A stretch of DNA of 64,000 nucleotides from Actinomyces sp. Marseille-P3109 (GTDB taxonomy: Bacteria > Actinomycetota > Actinomycetes > Actinomycetales > Actinomycetaceae). Both the position numbers and the translations under genes were made by a program. Position 1 is the stretch's first letter. Each line of letters begins with the position of its first letter. Under the pieces are notes generated by a model that saw nothing but the letters and a program-made list of their open reading frames with translations, did no database searches and was not told the DNA's origin. Where the stretch lies: positions 2,056,609-2,120,608 of the forward strand of contig NZ_OOHN01000008.1 of NCBI RefSeq assembly GCF_900323545.1. The letters are read 5' to 3'. Of the stretch, positions 42,188-50,710 are shown one piece after another.

Positions 42188-42664
42188 GTGAGCCAGGCGA
42201 ATCATCAGGACAGGGACGAGAACGGCACATGCGACGCCGCGGCCCCTGCGCGCCCCGGGCCCTCCCTGTCGGAGCAGCCGTCGGGGAGGATGTCGGAGCA
42301 GGAGTTCGAGGACGTCGTCGGCGACGCCCTCGACCAGATCCCGGCGGACCTGACCGAGGCGATGGACAACGTCGTCGTCCTCATCCAGGACGAGCCCGAC
42401 CCGGAGATGCTCACGGACGAGGACTGTGACGAGGCCGGCCGGCCCACGCTCCTGGGGCTGTACGAGGGCGTCCCCCTCACCGAGCGCGACGAGGGCTGGT
42501 CCATGGTGCTGCCCGACCGCATCCTCATCTTCCGCGGTCCGCTGGAGCGCTGGTGCACCAGCCGCGAGGAGCTCGTGGAGGAGATCACGGTGACCGTCAT
42601 CCATGAGGTGGCTCACCACTTCGGCATCCCTGACGAGCGTCTCCACGAGCTGGGCTGGGAGTAG
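42188..42664 (+). CDS. Zincin-like metallopeptidase family protein
   Basis: This 158-residue member of the small minimal zincin family has TVTVIHEVAHHFGIPDERLH with the HExxH zinc motif near residue 139, and a conserved core PTLLGLYEGVPLTERDEG and LPDRILIFRGPLERW. Proteins of this type are common in actinobacteria and near ribosome or tRNA genes; substrates are not known. About 35 unconserved residues precede the core. GTG 42188 is used; ATG 42290 has a purine run directly adjacent and is possible. Confidence 0.87.
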   Translation: MSQANHQDRDENGTCDAAAPARPGPSLSEQPSGRMSEQEFEDVVGDALDQIPADLTEAMDNVVVLIQDEPDPEMLTDEDCDEAGRPTLLGLYEGVPLTERDEGWSMVLPDRILIFRGPLERWCTSREELVEEITVTVIHEVAHHFGIPDERLHELGWE

Positions 42665-42753
42665 GACCGCGGAGCCGGGCGGACAAGGGCGGAGCGCGGG
42701 GTCGGCACTAGGCCTTGAGAGCCAGTGCCTCGCGAACACCCCGGGGCCTGCCT

Positions 42754-42759
42754 TAGTGT
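42754..42759 (+). promoter_or_regulatory. Putative -10 box of the GH3 lipoprotein gene
   Basis: TAGTGT lies 7 nt before ATG 42767 with no ribosome site, consistent with leaderless initiation. Confidence 0.45.
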
Positions 42760-42766
42760 GGCCGGC

Positions 42767-44077
42767 ATGAATGACCGCCATCGGCCTGCCGCTCCGGGCA
42801 CCGGGGAGCTTCACGACCCCATCACCCCGGAGGAGTCCCCGCAGCACCACGTGAGTCGACGGCCAGTGCTCCTGGCGGCCCTGCTGGGCACCGGGACCCT
42901 GGCCGGGTGCTCCCTCATCCCGGGCGCCTCGTCCGCCCGGAGCGCCTCCCCCAGCGCGGAGCCCGCCACCCCGGCGCCGTCGAGCGCCGCGCCCTCCATT
43001 GCGGCCGCGAGCGCGACGCCGTCGGCCACCGCCTCCGCAACCGCCGGGGCGCTGGAGGGATGGAGCCTGGAGGAGAAGGTCGGCCAGCTCATGATGGTCG
43101 GCGTGGACGCCACCTCTCCCCAGGCGGTCTCCACCGACGCCGTGGTCAGCCACCACGTCGGCAACATCTTCATCGCCGGCCGCATCACCGCGGGCAGCCA
43201 GGCGACCCAGAAGGTCATCAGCACCTTCACCTCCAAGGCCGGCCCGGACACGACCCGCAGCACCCCCATGCTCGTGGCCACCGACCAGGAGGGCGGCGAG
43301 GTCCAGGTCCTGTCCGGCTCGAGCTTCTCCGACCTGCCCTCGGCGATGGAGCAGTCGACGCAGCCGCGCGATCAGCTGGAGGCCTCGGCGCGCACCTGGG
43401 GCAAGGAGCTGGCCGACGTCGGAGTGAATATGAACCTGGCCCCGGTGGTCGACCTGGTCGACATCGACCGACCGACCACCAACGAGCCCATCGGCCGCTG
43501 GGGGCGCGAGTACGGGCACGACGCCGCCACCGTCTCCTCCCAGGCCGGCGCCTTCGCCGAGGGCATGCGGGCCTCCGGTGTCATCCCCACCTACAAGCAC
43601 TTCCCGGGCCTGGGGCGGGTCACGGCCAACACGGACACCTCCGCCAACGTCGTCGACAGCACCACGACCCGCAGCACCGACGCCGCCGTCGGCGTCTTCG
43701 CCTCCGCCATCGCCGCCGGCGCGCAGGTCATCATGGTCTCCTCGGCGACCTACGCGCTCATCGATCCCTCGGCGCCCGCGGTCTTCTCCTCGACGATCGT
43801 CACCGACATGCTGCGCACGGAGATGGGTTTCTCCGGCGTGGTCATCACCGACGACGTCTCGGCCGCCACCCAGGTGCAGGGCGTTGCCGCCGGTGAGCGG
43901 GCCGTTCGCGCCGTCCGGGCCGGCTGCGACATCGTACTGGCCTCGGCCGACCCGACGGTCGCCGCCGACATGGTCAAGGCCCTCATCGCCGCCGCGCAGT
44001 CGGACCCGGCCTTCGCGGCCCGGGTGGACGAGTCGGCCGCACGGGTCCTGGCGCTGAAGGGCGGCCTCCAGTCCTAA
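42767..44077 (+). CDS. GH3-family glycosidase lipoprotein (NagZ-like)
   Basis: This 436-residue secreted lipoprotein has SRRPVLLAALLGTGTLAGC with a lipobox ending at Cys48; the SRRP pair raises the option of Tat export. An Ala/Ser/Pro linker (about 50-105) follows. The catalytic barrel has LEEKVGQLMMVGVDA, ATDQEGGEVQVLSG, VNMNLAPVVDLVD, YKHFPGLGRVTANTD (substrate Lys-His) and GFSGVVITDDVSAATQVQG with the nucleophile Asp. These blocks match beta-N-acetylglucosaminidases acting on peptidoglycan fragments. ATG 42767 is chosen for the TAGTGT box 7 nt upstream. It converges on the LRV protein gene. Confidence 0.9.
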   Translation: MNDRHRPAAPGTGELHDPITPEESPQHHVSRRPVLLAALLGTGTLAGCSLIPGASSARSASPSAEPATPAPSSAAPSIAAASATPSATASATAGALEGWSLEEKVGQLMMVGVDATSPQAVSTDAVVSHHVGNIFIAGRITAGSQATQKVISTFTSKAGPDTTRSTPMLVATDQEGGEVQVLSGSSFSDLPSAMEQSTQPRDQLEASARTWGKELADVGVNMNLAPVVDLVDIDRPTTNEPIGRWGREYGHDAATVSSQAGAFAEGMRASGVIPTYKHFPGLGRVTANTDTSANVVDSTTTRSTDAAVGVFASAIAAGAQVIMVSSATYALIDPSAPAVFSSTIVTDMLRTEMGFSGVVITDDVSAATQVQGVAAGERAVRAVRAGCDIVLASADPTVAADMVKALIAAAQSDPAFAARVDESAARVLALKGGLQS

Positions 44078-44091
44078 GTCAGTCCTGGGCC

Positions 44092-46488
44092 TCAGCGGGA
44101 CTTCGTGGTGCCCTGCGCCGGACCGCTGGACTCCATGCGCTTGGCCAGGCAGTGCTCGGCGTCGTAGCCCTGGGCGTCGCACCAGGCGTTGGCCTCGTCG
44201 GCGGTGGCGTAGAGCTCCCCGGACAGAGTCACCCACCAGCCACCTTCGGAGTCGAAGACCGACCAGTCATTGCTGTAGACCAGCGCGGCATCCGGGTGGG
44301 CCTGGCGCGTCTTGAGGAACTCCGCCAGGATCATCCGGTTGGTCCAGGTCTGCCCGTCGGCGAACAGGCCGTCCTTCTTCGAGGACAGCTGCGGGGTCCA
44401 CTTCCCCAGGTACTTGCTCATGACGAGCGACCGATCGTGGCTGGCCTGCCACCGCAGGGCCTCACCGGCGGCCTGCTCGTCCTGCTGCTCCTGGTTGACG
44501 TTGGAGCTCGTGGACGACGCAATCGTCATCGGGGAGTTCGCCGAGCTGCCCGAGGTGACGCTGGGCCGGGAGCCGCGGTCGAAGGTGGGGTTGATCTTGA
44601 GGCTCTTGAGGTCGAGGTCCTTGGCGGTGCGGAAGTAGTGCTGCTCGCCGAAGCGCAGCGTCAGCGACCGCCCGCCGTTGGGGATGATCAGCGGCTCGCT
44701 GGAGAGGTCGAAGGTGGCTGAGGCCACGAGGTGCTCGACGTCCGCGCCGCCGGTCGGACTCGTTGAGCTGTAGAGCAGGACCTGGTTGGCCGATCCGGCG
44801 AGGAAGTCGCCGTCCGCGCAGGGGGTCGTCACGTTGGCCTGAACCTTGAGCTCGCCCTGGCCGTCCTCCACCGAGGTGATCCTGAGCGTCGGCATGCTCG
44901 AGCAGGCCTGGACGGCCCCCGAGGGCAGCGCCGACGCCGTCGCAGCAGCATCGGCCTGGCCGGAGTCCTGCCCGGCGCCCTGGTCACCGGCGGCGTTGTC
45001 CTGGGAGGTGCGCGAGGAGTCGTCGCCCTTGTCCTTGCCGGAGAAGTAGGACCCGGCCCACGCGCCGCCTCCGCCGACGATGACGAGGAGGAGGACGACG
45101 ATCACTGCCACCAGGCGTGCGCGGCTCGAGTCGGAGCTCTGCTTCTGCTGCTGCGGTGGAGGCATCTGGGGCCCGAACATGTCCAGCTCCACCGCCGGCT
45201 GCGCGGCGGAGAAGCCCGACGGCGCCCCGCTGGGGGTCTCGGCCCAGGCGGCGATGTCCTCGGCCGAGGGCGGCGGCGCCACGGGCATGGCCACCGACTC
45301 GGCGGAGTCCACCGCGGGGGCCGCCGAGCCTTCTGCCGGCGCCGCGGACTGGGGCGAGGCCCCGGCCTGTGCCACTCCAGCCGACGCGAAGACCGCAGTG
45401 TCCTCAACGGGAGGGATGTTCTCGGTCTGCCCTGCAGGCTCCTCGCCCGAGGAGGCCGCCTCCTCACCCGACGAGGCGGCGCCATCGGCCGACGGATCCT
45501 CCGCGACCACCTCCGTCTCCGGCTCGGCTCCCGCCTCAGCGTCGACCTCGGTGCCGCGTTCGGGCTCGTCCTCCACCTCGTCCCCGACGGGCTCGGCTGA
45601 GTCGCCGTCGGAGATCGTCTCCTCCGAGACCGTCTCGGAGACCGTCTCAGTGTCCGGTTCAGAGTCCGATCCGGCACCCTCGGCGGCTGTCACCGCGCCT
45701 GCGTCCTCGGACCCGTTCTCCGAGTCCTCATCCGAGCCCTCGCCCTCGTCCGGGCTCTCGACGCCCGCGGACTCGTCGACTGAGGGCTCCGCCTCATCGC
45801 TATCGCTGGGGCGCTTCTCGGCATCGTGCCCGGTGCCCTCAGCGTCCTCAGCGTCCTCAGCGTCCTCAGTGTCCTCAGTGTTTTCAGCATCCCCGGCGTC
45901 CCCGGCATCATGCCCGGTGCCCTCAGTCTCCTCAGGCTCCTCAGTGTCCTCGGTGTCCCCGGTGTCCACCGCAGGCTCCTCCGATTCCTCGGCCGAGGGG
46001 TCCTCCGACTCCTCTGGCTTCTCGGAGTCGTCTGGCTCGCCGGCCTCCGACTCATCGGAGGAGTCATCAGCGTCGTCGGAGTCTTTGGACTCCTCGGTGT
46101 CCTGTCCCTCGCCCTCGTCCTCGGGCGAGGGCTCAGATTCCTCGGTTGACGTCCCGGAGTCTGACACGCCAGCCGCCGAAGCCGCCTCATCGGTCACCTC
46201 GTCAGTCACCTCGTCAGCCGGCTCGGCCGCCGTCGCCTCAGAGGCTGCGGATGTCGCGGTGGCGCCGGGCGAGTAACCGCGCGCCTGAAGGATAGCGAGG
46301 ACGGTGGCGTCACCGGTGCTGAACAGCCAGGCCAGCAGGTCCGGATACACCGACGGGTTGGCCGCCAGGGAGGCCCACAGGTCGGGCCGGCTCTGCGCGA
46401 TCTCAGCCTGCAAGGACTGGTCAGTGGTCTGCGCGGCCAGGGTCGCGTCGGCCTGTTGAGCCGCCATGGTGAGCTGAGCCGGATCCAT
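44092..46488 (-). CDS. Acidic single-pass membrane protein with LRV-type N-terminal domain
   Basis: This 798-residue protein is of unknown function. Residues 1-70 (QLTMAAQQADATLAAQTTDQ, ARPDLWASLAANPSVYPDLL-type repeats) resemble the variant leucine-rich repeat helices of actinobacterial LRV proteins. About 330 residues of Glu/Asp/Ser/Thr-rich low-complexity sequence follow, with EDAEDAED runs and almost no basic residues. One membrane helix (ARLVAVIVVLLLVIVGGGGA) lies near 460, so the acidic part should be cytoplasmic and the last 300 residues outside. The outer domain has paired cysteines (Cys in VQACSSM, TTPCADG, AWCDAQGYDAEHC). ATG 46488 has GGAAGGG upstream. Confidence 0.72.
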   Translation of the reverse strand: MDPAQLTMAAQQADATLAAQTTDQSLQAEIAQSRPDLWASLAANPSVYPDLLAWLFSTGDATVLAILQARGYSPGATATSAASEATAAEPADEVTDEVTDEAASAAGVSDSGTSTEESEPSPEDEGEGQDTEESKDSDDADDSSDESEAGEPDDSEKPEESEDPSAEESEEPAVDTGDTEDTEEPEETEGTGHDAGDAGDAENTEDTEDAEDAEDAEGTGHDAEKRPSDSDEAEPSVDESAGVESPDEGEGSDEDSENGSEDAGAVTAAEGAGSDSEPDTETVSETVSEETISDGDSAEPVGDEVEDEPERGTEVDAEAGAEPETEVVAEDPSADGAASSGEEAASSGEEPAGQTENIPPVEDTAVFASAGVAQAGASPQSAAPAEGSAAPAVDSAESVAMPVAPPPSAEDIAAWAETPSGAPSGFSAAQPAVELDMFGPQMPPPQQQKQSSDSSRARLVAVIVVLLLVIVGGGGAWAGSYFSGKDKGDDSSRTSQDNAAGDQGAGQDSGQADAAATASALPSGAVQACSSMPTLRITSVEDGQGELKVQANVTTPCADGDFLAGSANQVLLYSSTSPTGGADVEHLVASATFDLSSEPLIIPNGGRSLTLRFGEQHYFRTAKDLDLKSLKINPTFDRGSRPSVTSGSSANSPMTIASSTSSNVNQEQQDEQAAGEALRWQASHDRSLVMSKYLGKWTPQLSSKKDGLFADGQTWTNRMILAEFLKTRQAHPDAALVYSNDWSVFDSEGGWWVTLSGELYATADEANAWCDAQGYDAEHCLAKRMESSGPAQGTTKSR
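45841..45885. repeat. 9-bp tandem repeats in the acidic region
   Basis: Three copies of AGCGTCCTC are followed by AGTGTCCTC and AGTGTTTTC, coding for Glu-Asp-Ala/Thr triplets. This is a short array able to change length by replication slippage in whole codons. Confidence 0.8.
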
Positions 46489-46882
46489 GCAGAACCCTTC
46501 CGTGAGAACGTACGGGAGACCTTGACTGACCAGGTTCGTCACAACCCGTCCCGGGTCCTTCGGAAGGTGCTGATCAGCACCGATGGTAGTCACGAATCGG
46601 CCAAGCCGGTCAAGAAACGGCATCAACGGAGGAAATCCACCACTCGATCACGGGCTCGTCGTCAGCTCACCATGAGGTCAGCGGACCGCGAGGCTTCTAG
46701 GAAACCGCCGCGAGCCCCGGCCGGCGACGACGTCGGGCGGAGACCGGGCACAGCCCTCACCCCTGTTCCCTGCCTCTCAGGGACCTCCCCTACCGCAGGT
46801 CAGGGTTGACTGGCCAAGAGGTCAGGGGGCGATCCTCCGGCAGGAGGATTCGACTAGGCCATGCCGCTGCCAGACTGAGCCT
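46489..46882. other. Gene-free divergent interval
   Basis: The 394 bp between the LRV protein and the ABC ATPase show no supported gene. A CAGACT box 6 nt before ATG 46883 may be the ABC operon's -10 element. No operator is recognisable. Confidence 0.4.
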
Positions 46883-47710
46883 ATGAGTAGTTCTGTTCCC
46901 GTATCATCCGCAGCCCCATCCGTCCTCGATCCCCACCGCCCCGTCGACAACCCGGTGGTCTCCGCCCGCAGCCTCACCAAGGTCTACGGTCGCGGCTCGG
47001 GTGCCGTTAAGGCACTCGACGCCGTCAACGTCGATATCGCCCGGGCCCGATTCACCGCCATCATGGGTCCCTCCGGCTCCGGCAAATCCACGCTCATGCA
47101 CTGCCTGGCGGGCCTGGACTCGGTGACCTCCGGGGAGATCATGCTCGATGGGGACATGGTCTCCTCGATGAGTCAGCGTCGTCTCACCCGCCTGCGCCGC
47201 GAGCGCATCGGCTTCATCTTCCAGTCCTTCAACCTGGTCCCCACGCTCTCGGCGTCCGAGAACATCACCCTGCCCCTGGACATCGCCCGCAGGAAGGTCA
47301 ACCAGCACCGCTTCGACCAGGTGGTGGACGCCGTCGGCCTCAAGGACCGCCTGTCCCACCGGCCCGCCGAGCTCTCCGGCGGCCAGGTCCAGCGCGTGGC
47401 CTGCGCCCGGGCGCTGGTGGGTGAACCGGCGGTCGTCTTCGCCGATGAGCCCACCGGCAACCTCGACTCCCACTCCACCGAGCAGGTCCTGGAGATCCTG
47501 CGCCGCAGCGTCGACGACCTGAAGCAGTCGGTGGTCATGGTGACCCACGAGCCGGAGGCGGCCGCCTGGGCGGACACCGTCATCTTCCTGCGCGACGGGC
47601 ACGTCGTGGCCGAGCTGGCCGACCCCAACCGCGACCGGGTCCTGGACGCCCTGCGCGAGCTGAGCGAGGCCGAGTCCGCGCCCGCAGCCGGCGCCGCCAA
47701 GGGGGCCTGA
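46883..47710 (+). CDS. ABC transporter ATP-binding protein (MacB/LolD type)
   Basis: This 275-residue ATPase drives the adjacent FtsX-like permease. It has Walker A MGPSGSGKSTLMHCLAGLDS, Q-loop FIFQSFNLVPTLSASENITL, signature AELSGGQVQRVACARALVGE, Walker B VVFADEPTGNLDS and H-loop VMVTHEP. The EPTGNLDS pattern identifies the LolD/MacB/FtsE group, whose members extract or expel lipids, peptides or drugs rather than import nutrients. A 30-residue unconserved start and an Ala-rich end flank the fold. The permease gene begins 3 nt after the stop. Confidence 0.93.
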   Translation: MSSSVPVSSAAPSVLDPHRPVDNPVVSARSLTKVYGRGSGAVKALDAVNVDIARARFTAIMGPSGSGKSTLMHCLAGLDSVTSGEIMLDGDMVSSMSQRRLTRLRRERIGFIFQSFNLVPTLSASENITLPLDIARRKVNQHRFDQVVDAVGLKDRLSHRPAELSGGQVQRVACARALVGEPAVVFADEPTGNLDSHSTEQVLEILRRSVDDLKQSVVMVTHEPEAAAWADTVIFLRDGHVVAELADPNRDRVLDALRELSEAESAPAAGAAKGA

Positions 47711-47713
47711 GCC

Positions 47714-50296
47714 GTGAGCCGAGTCGCCTGGCGCTCCGTACGCGCCCATGCCAAGCAGTTCTTCCTCACCACCTTCGCGGTCGTCCTGGGAGTGGCGTTC
47801 CTATCGGGCACGCTGGCACTGCGTGCCTCCATGTCGGAAACCTTCTCCAAGCTGACCTCCTCCACCATCACCTCGGACCTGTACGTCCAGGGTCCCAAGA
47901 TCGCCTCCGACGACAACAACGGCTCCTCCGACTCCACGCAGACCCAGCCCATTGACAGCTCCCTGGCCGATCAGATCAAGCAGGTCGACGGCGTCGAGGC
48001 CGCCAACCCCGGGACTCAGGTGACCGGGGTGCTGGTAGGCGCCAACGACACCCCGGTCTCGAACATGGGAGCGCCCACGCTCTTCCTGCCGCTGTATGAC
48101 AAGGAGTCGGGCCGGACCTGGGCCCAGGGTCACATGCCCCAGGGTGGGGGCGAGATCGCCCTGGAGTCCGGGGCCCTGAAGAACTCCGGACTCAAGGTCG
48201 GGGACAAGACGCACATCGTCATCCAGGGTCAGCCCACCGAGGTCACCGTGGTCGGTGAGTTCCACTTCGAGTCCTCCATGGCCAGCGCGACGGTCGTGGG
48301 AATGGACCCGGACTGGCTCATGCCCCTCGCCGCCCCGGACGGGAAGGTCTCAGACATCTCGATCGACCTGGCTGACGGAGCCTCGGTGGACACGGTCAAG
48401 TCCGAGGTCACCAAGGTCGTTCCCGACGGCACCCAGGTGAAGACTCGCGCCGAGCTCATCAAGGAGCAGAACAAGACCATCGAGTCCCAGCTGGGCTTCA
48501 TCCAGGTGTTCCTGCTGGTCTTCGTGGTCGTCGCCATGTTCGTGGGCTCCTTCATCATCATGAACTCCTTCGCGATGAGTGTGCGCCAGCGGGTCAAGGA
48601 GTTCGCCCTCCTGCGGGCCGTCGGCGCATCGCCCGGATCGGTGTTCGGCATCGTGTTCCTCCAGGCGGTCGTCATCGGGCTCGTCGGCTCCGCCCTGGGC
48701 GTGGCCGCGGGGGCCGGGCTCCTGGCCGGGCTGGCCAAGCTGTTGGACGCCGCGGGAATACCGCTGCTGGAGGGCACCGGCCTGACCGCGCCGATCATCG
48801 TGATCTCGCTGGTGGTGGGGCTGGCCGTCACCATCGTCGGCGCTCTGCTGCCGGCGCGCGAGGCCGCCCTGACCCACCCGGTCGAGGCGATGCGCGGCGT
48901 GTCGGGTTCCCGGGAGAAGTCGCTCATCCTGCGCACGATCCTGGGCGGGCTGCTGCTGGCGGCCGGAGCGGCCGCGGTCGCCGCAGCCTGGGTGAACGAG
49001 GACCTGGAGCAGCGCCAGCTCATCATGGGGCTGGGCGCGGGAGGAGTGGTCCTGGGACTGCTCATCGTCTCCCCGACCCTGGCGCGCCCGGTGGTCGCCG
49101 TCCTGGGAATGCCATTCCGCATGCTGCGGCCGTCCGGACGCCTGGCAGTGCGCAACATCGTCCACAACCCGCGCCGCACGGCCAACACCTCCGGCGCCCT
49201 CATGGTGGGCATGGCCCTGGTGTGCGCCGGCGCCACGCTGGCCGCCTCCTTCAGCGCCTCGACCGCCGACGAGATCGACAGGTCCCTCAAGGCCGACCTC
49301 TTGGTCCAGCCCGCTACAATGGGAACCTCGACCACCAAGCTCTCCAGCGAGAAGGCCAAGGACCTCGCCGCGATCGACGGCGTCAAGGAGACCTCCTCCT
49401 ACACCCTCTACGTCAACGCGGCCACCAAACCCGATGGCTCGCAGAAGCCGACGGCGACGTCCATCGTCATCGACCCCGCCACCTACTCCCGTTCCTACGA
49501 CATACGGGTGACCTCCGGATCGTTGAGCGACCTCGATGCCACGCATGTGGCAGTCAGCAAGAACGAGAACCTCAAGATGGGCGACAAGGTCACTCTCGCC
49601 GGCCCGAACGGGAGTGTGGAGGCAACGGTCGGCGCCGTCGTGGACCCGAAGGGAATCGGCGGCACCTACTTCTACTCCCCCGAGGTGGCGGCAGCGGTGG
49701 GGTCCTGGACCTCACCGGGCACCAGTACCGACCCGGCCCACGTCCTGGACGCACCCCTGGGCATGCTCCTCACCCTGGAGGACGGCGCGAACCTCGACAC
49801 CGTGCGCCACAAGGCGGAGGACATCGTGGCTGACACCTACCAGTACTCGGTGAACGACGCCAACCAACTCTCCGACAAGGTCGGCCAGCGGATCAACCAG
49901 ATGCTCGCCGTCCTCTACGGCCTGCTGGGACTGAGCATCGTCATCGCCATCCTGGGCATCGTCAACACCCTGGTGCTCTCGGTCTCCGAGCGAACCCGGG
50001 AGATCGGGCTCATGCGCGCCGTCGGACTGGGCAAGGCCCAGCTGAGCGGGGAGATCATCACCGAGTCGGTCCTCACCGCCCTGTACGGGACCGTCCTGGG
50101 CGGGGCGACCGGAGTGGTCCTGGCCGCGGCGCTCAAGAAGATCCTGGAGGACCAGGGGCTCACGTCCCTGAGCATCCCCTGGAGCCAGATGGTGGGCATG
50201 CTCGTACTCTCCGTGGTGGTCGGTGTCCTCGCGGCCCTGTGGCCGGCGCTGCGCGCCTCCCGGATCCCCGTCCTGGACGCCATCGCCACCGAGTAG
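47714..50296 (+). CDS. FtsX-like ABC permease
   Basis: This 860-residue permease has one N-terminal helix (FFLTTFAVVLGVAFLSGTLA), a first extracellular domain (about 45-255), and a three-helix FtsX block (FLLVFVVVAMFVGSFIIMNS onward). Two further helices, a second extracellular domain (about 490-720) and a final FtsX block (LGIVNTLVLSVSERTREIGL, MRAVGLGKAQLSGEIITESV) follow. This duplicated plan is that of actinobacterial MacB-type peptide/lipid exporters. GTG 47714 follows the ATPase gene by 3 nt. The cargo is unknown. Confidence 0.9.
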   Translation: MSRVAWRSVRAHAKQFFLTTFAVVLGVAFLSGTLALRASMSETFSKLTSSTITSDLYVQGPKIASDDNNGSSDSTQTQPIDSSLADQIKQVDGVEAANPGTQVTGVLVGANDTPVSNMGAPTLFLPLYDKESGRTWAQGHMPQGGGEIALESGALKNSGLKVGDKTHIVIQGQPTEVTVVGEFHFESSMASATVVGMDPDWLMPLAAPDGKVSDISIDLADGASVDTVKSEVTKVVPDGTQVKTRAELIKEQNKTIESQLGFIQVFLLVFVVVAMFVGSFIIMNSFAMSVRQRVKEFALLRAVGASPGSVFGIVFLQAVVIGLVGSALGVAAGAGLLAGLAKLLDAAGIPLLEGTGLTAPIIVISLVVGLAVTIVGALLPAREAALTHPVEAMRGVSGSREKSLILRTILGGLLLAAGAAAVAAAWVNEDLEQRQLIMGLGAGGVVLGLLIVSPTLARPVVAVLGMPFRMLRPSGRLAVRNIVHNPRRTANTSGALMVGMALVCAGATLAASFSASTADEIDRSLKADLLVQPATMGTSTTKLSSEKAKDLAAIDGVKETSSYTLYVNAATKPDGSQKPTATSIVIDPATYSRSYDIRVTSGSLSDLDATHVAVSKNENLKMGDKVTLAGPNGSVEATVGAVVDPKGIGGTYFYSPEVAAAVGSWTSPGTSTDPAHVLDAPLGMLLTLEDGANLDTVRHKAEDIVADTYQYSVNDANQLSDKVGQRINQMLAVLYGLLGLSIVIAILGIVNTLVLSVSERTREIGLMRAVGLGKAQLSGEIITESVLTALYGTVLGGATGVVLAAALKKILEDQGLTSLSIPWSQMVGMLVLSVVVGVLAALWPALRASRIPVLDAIATE

Positions 50297-50710
50297 CCGC
50301 CGAGCCACCGCGGGTTAGTCAGCAGGTGGTCACCGTGTGTCCGATACTCGCCGAGCAGACGACGCCGGTGGCAGGCAAGTAGGCGATACGTCAGTACCGT
50401 CCGGCCGCTCGATGCGGCACAGTATGAGTCGTACTACTCGTCAGCATTCACAGGCCTGCTGGCGCCTCACGGCGGCAGCCGGCGGGTCCGAGTCATCCAG
50501 CCGGCACTGGATGAGTGCGGGACCCGTTGACCCCGGCGCCCCGGTCCAGCTCCCCACCACGGGGGCGGGCCGGGGCGCCGGTGTGTGCGCCTGTCCCATC
50601 CAGACCCCGCCCCGAGCCGCACTCGCCGGATATTCCCGCGTCCGATATCTTCCTTGTCACCGGCTCTCCCCCTGCCGCGCCCGATTCAGCTCCGATAGCC
50701 TCGGTCGATC
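50297..50710. other. Gene-free interval upstream of the heterodimeric exporter
   Basis: This 414-bp interval contains a strong hairpin at 50533-50581. No supported small gene or operator is seen in the remainder. Confidence 0.45.
50533..50581 (+). terminator. 12-bp GC hairpin with a structured loop
   Basis: CCGGCGCCCCGG (50533-50544) and CCGGGGCGCCGG (50570-50581) pair perfectly; the loop holds a small CCCC/GGGG stem. It lies 236 nt after the FtsX-like gene, so it may instead act in the leader of the next operon. Confidence 0.6.

Noticed and set aside
45841..45885. CRISPR or regulatory iteron array
   Set aside because: The 9-bp units are in-frame codons for an acidic protein segment and have no spacers.
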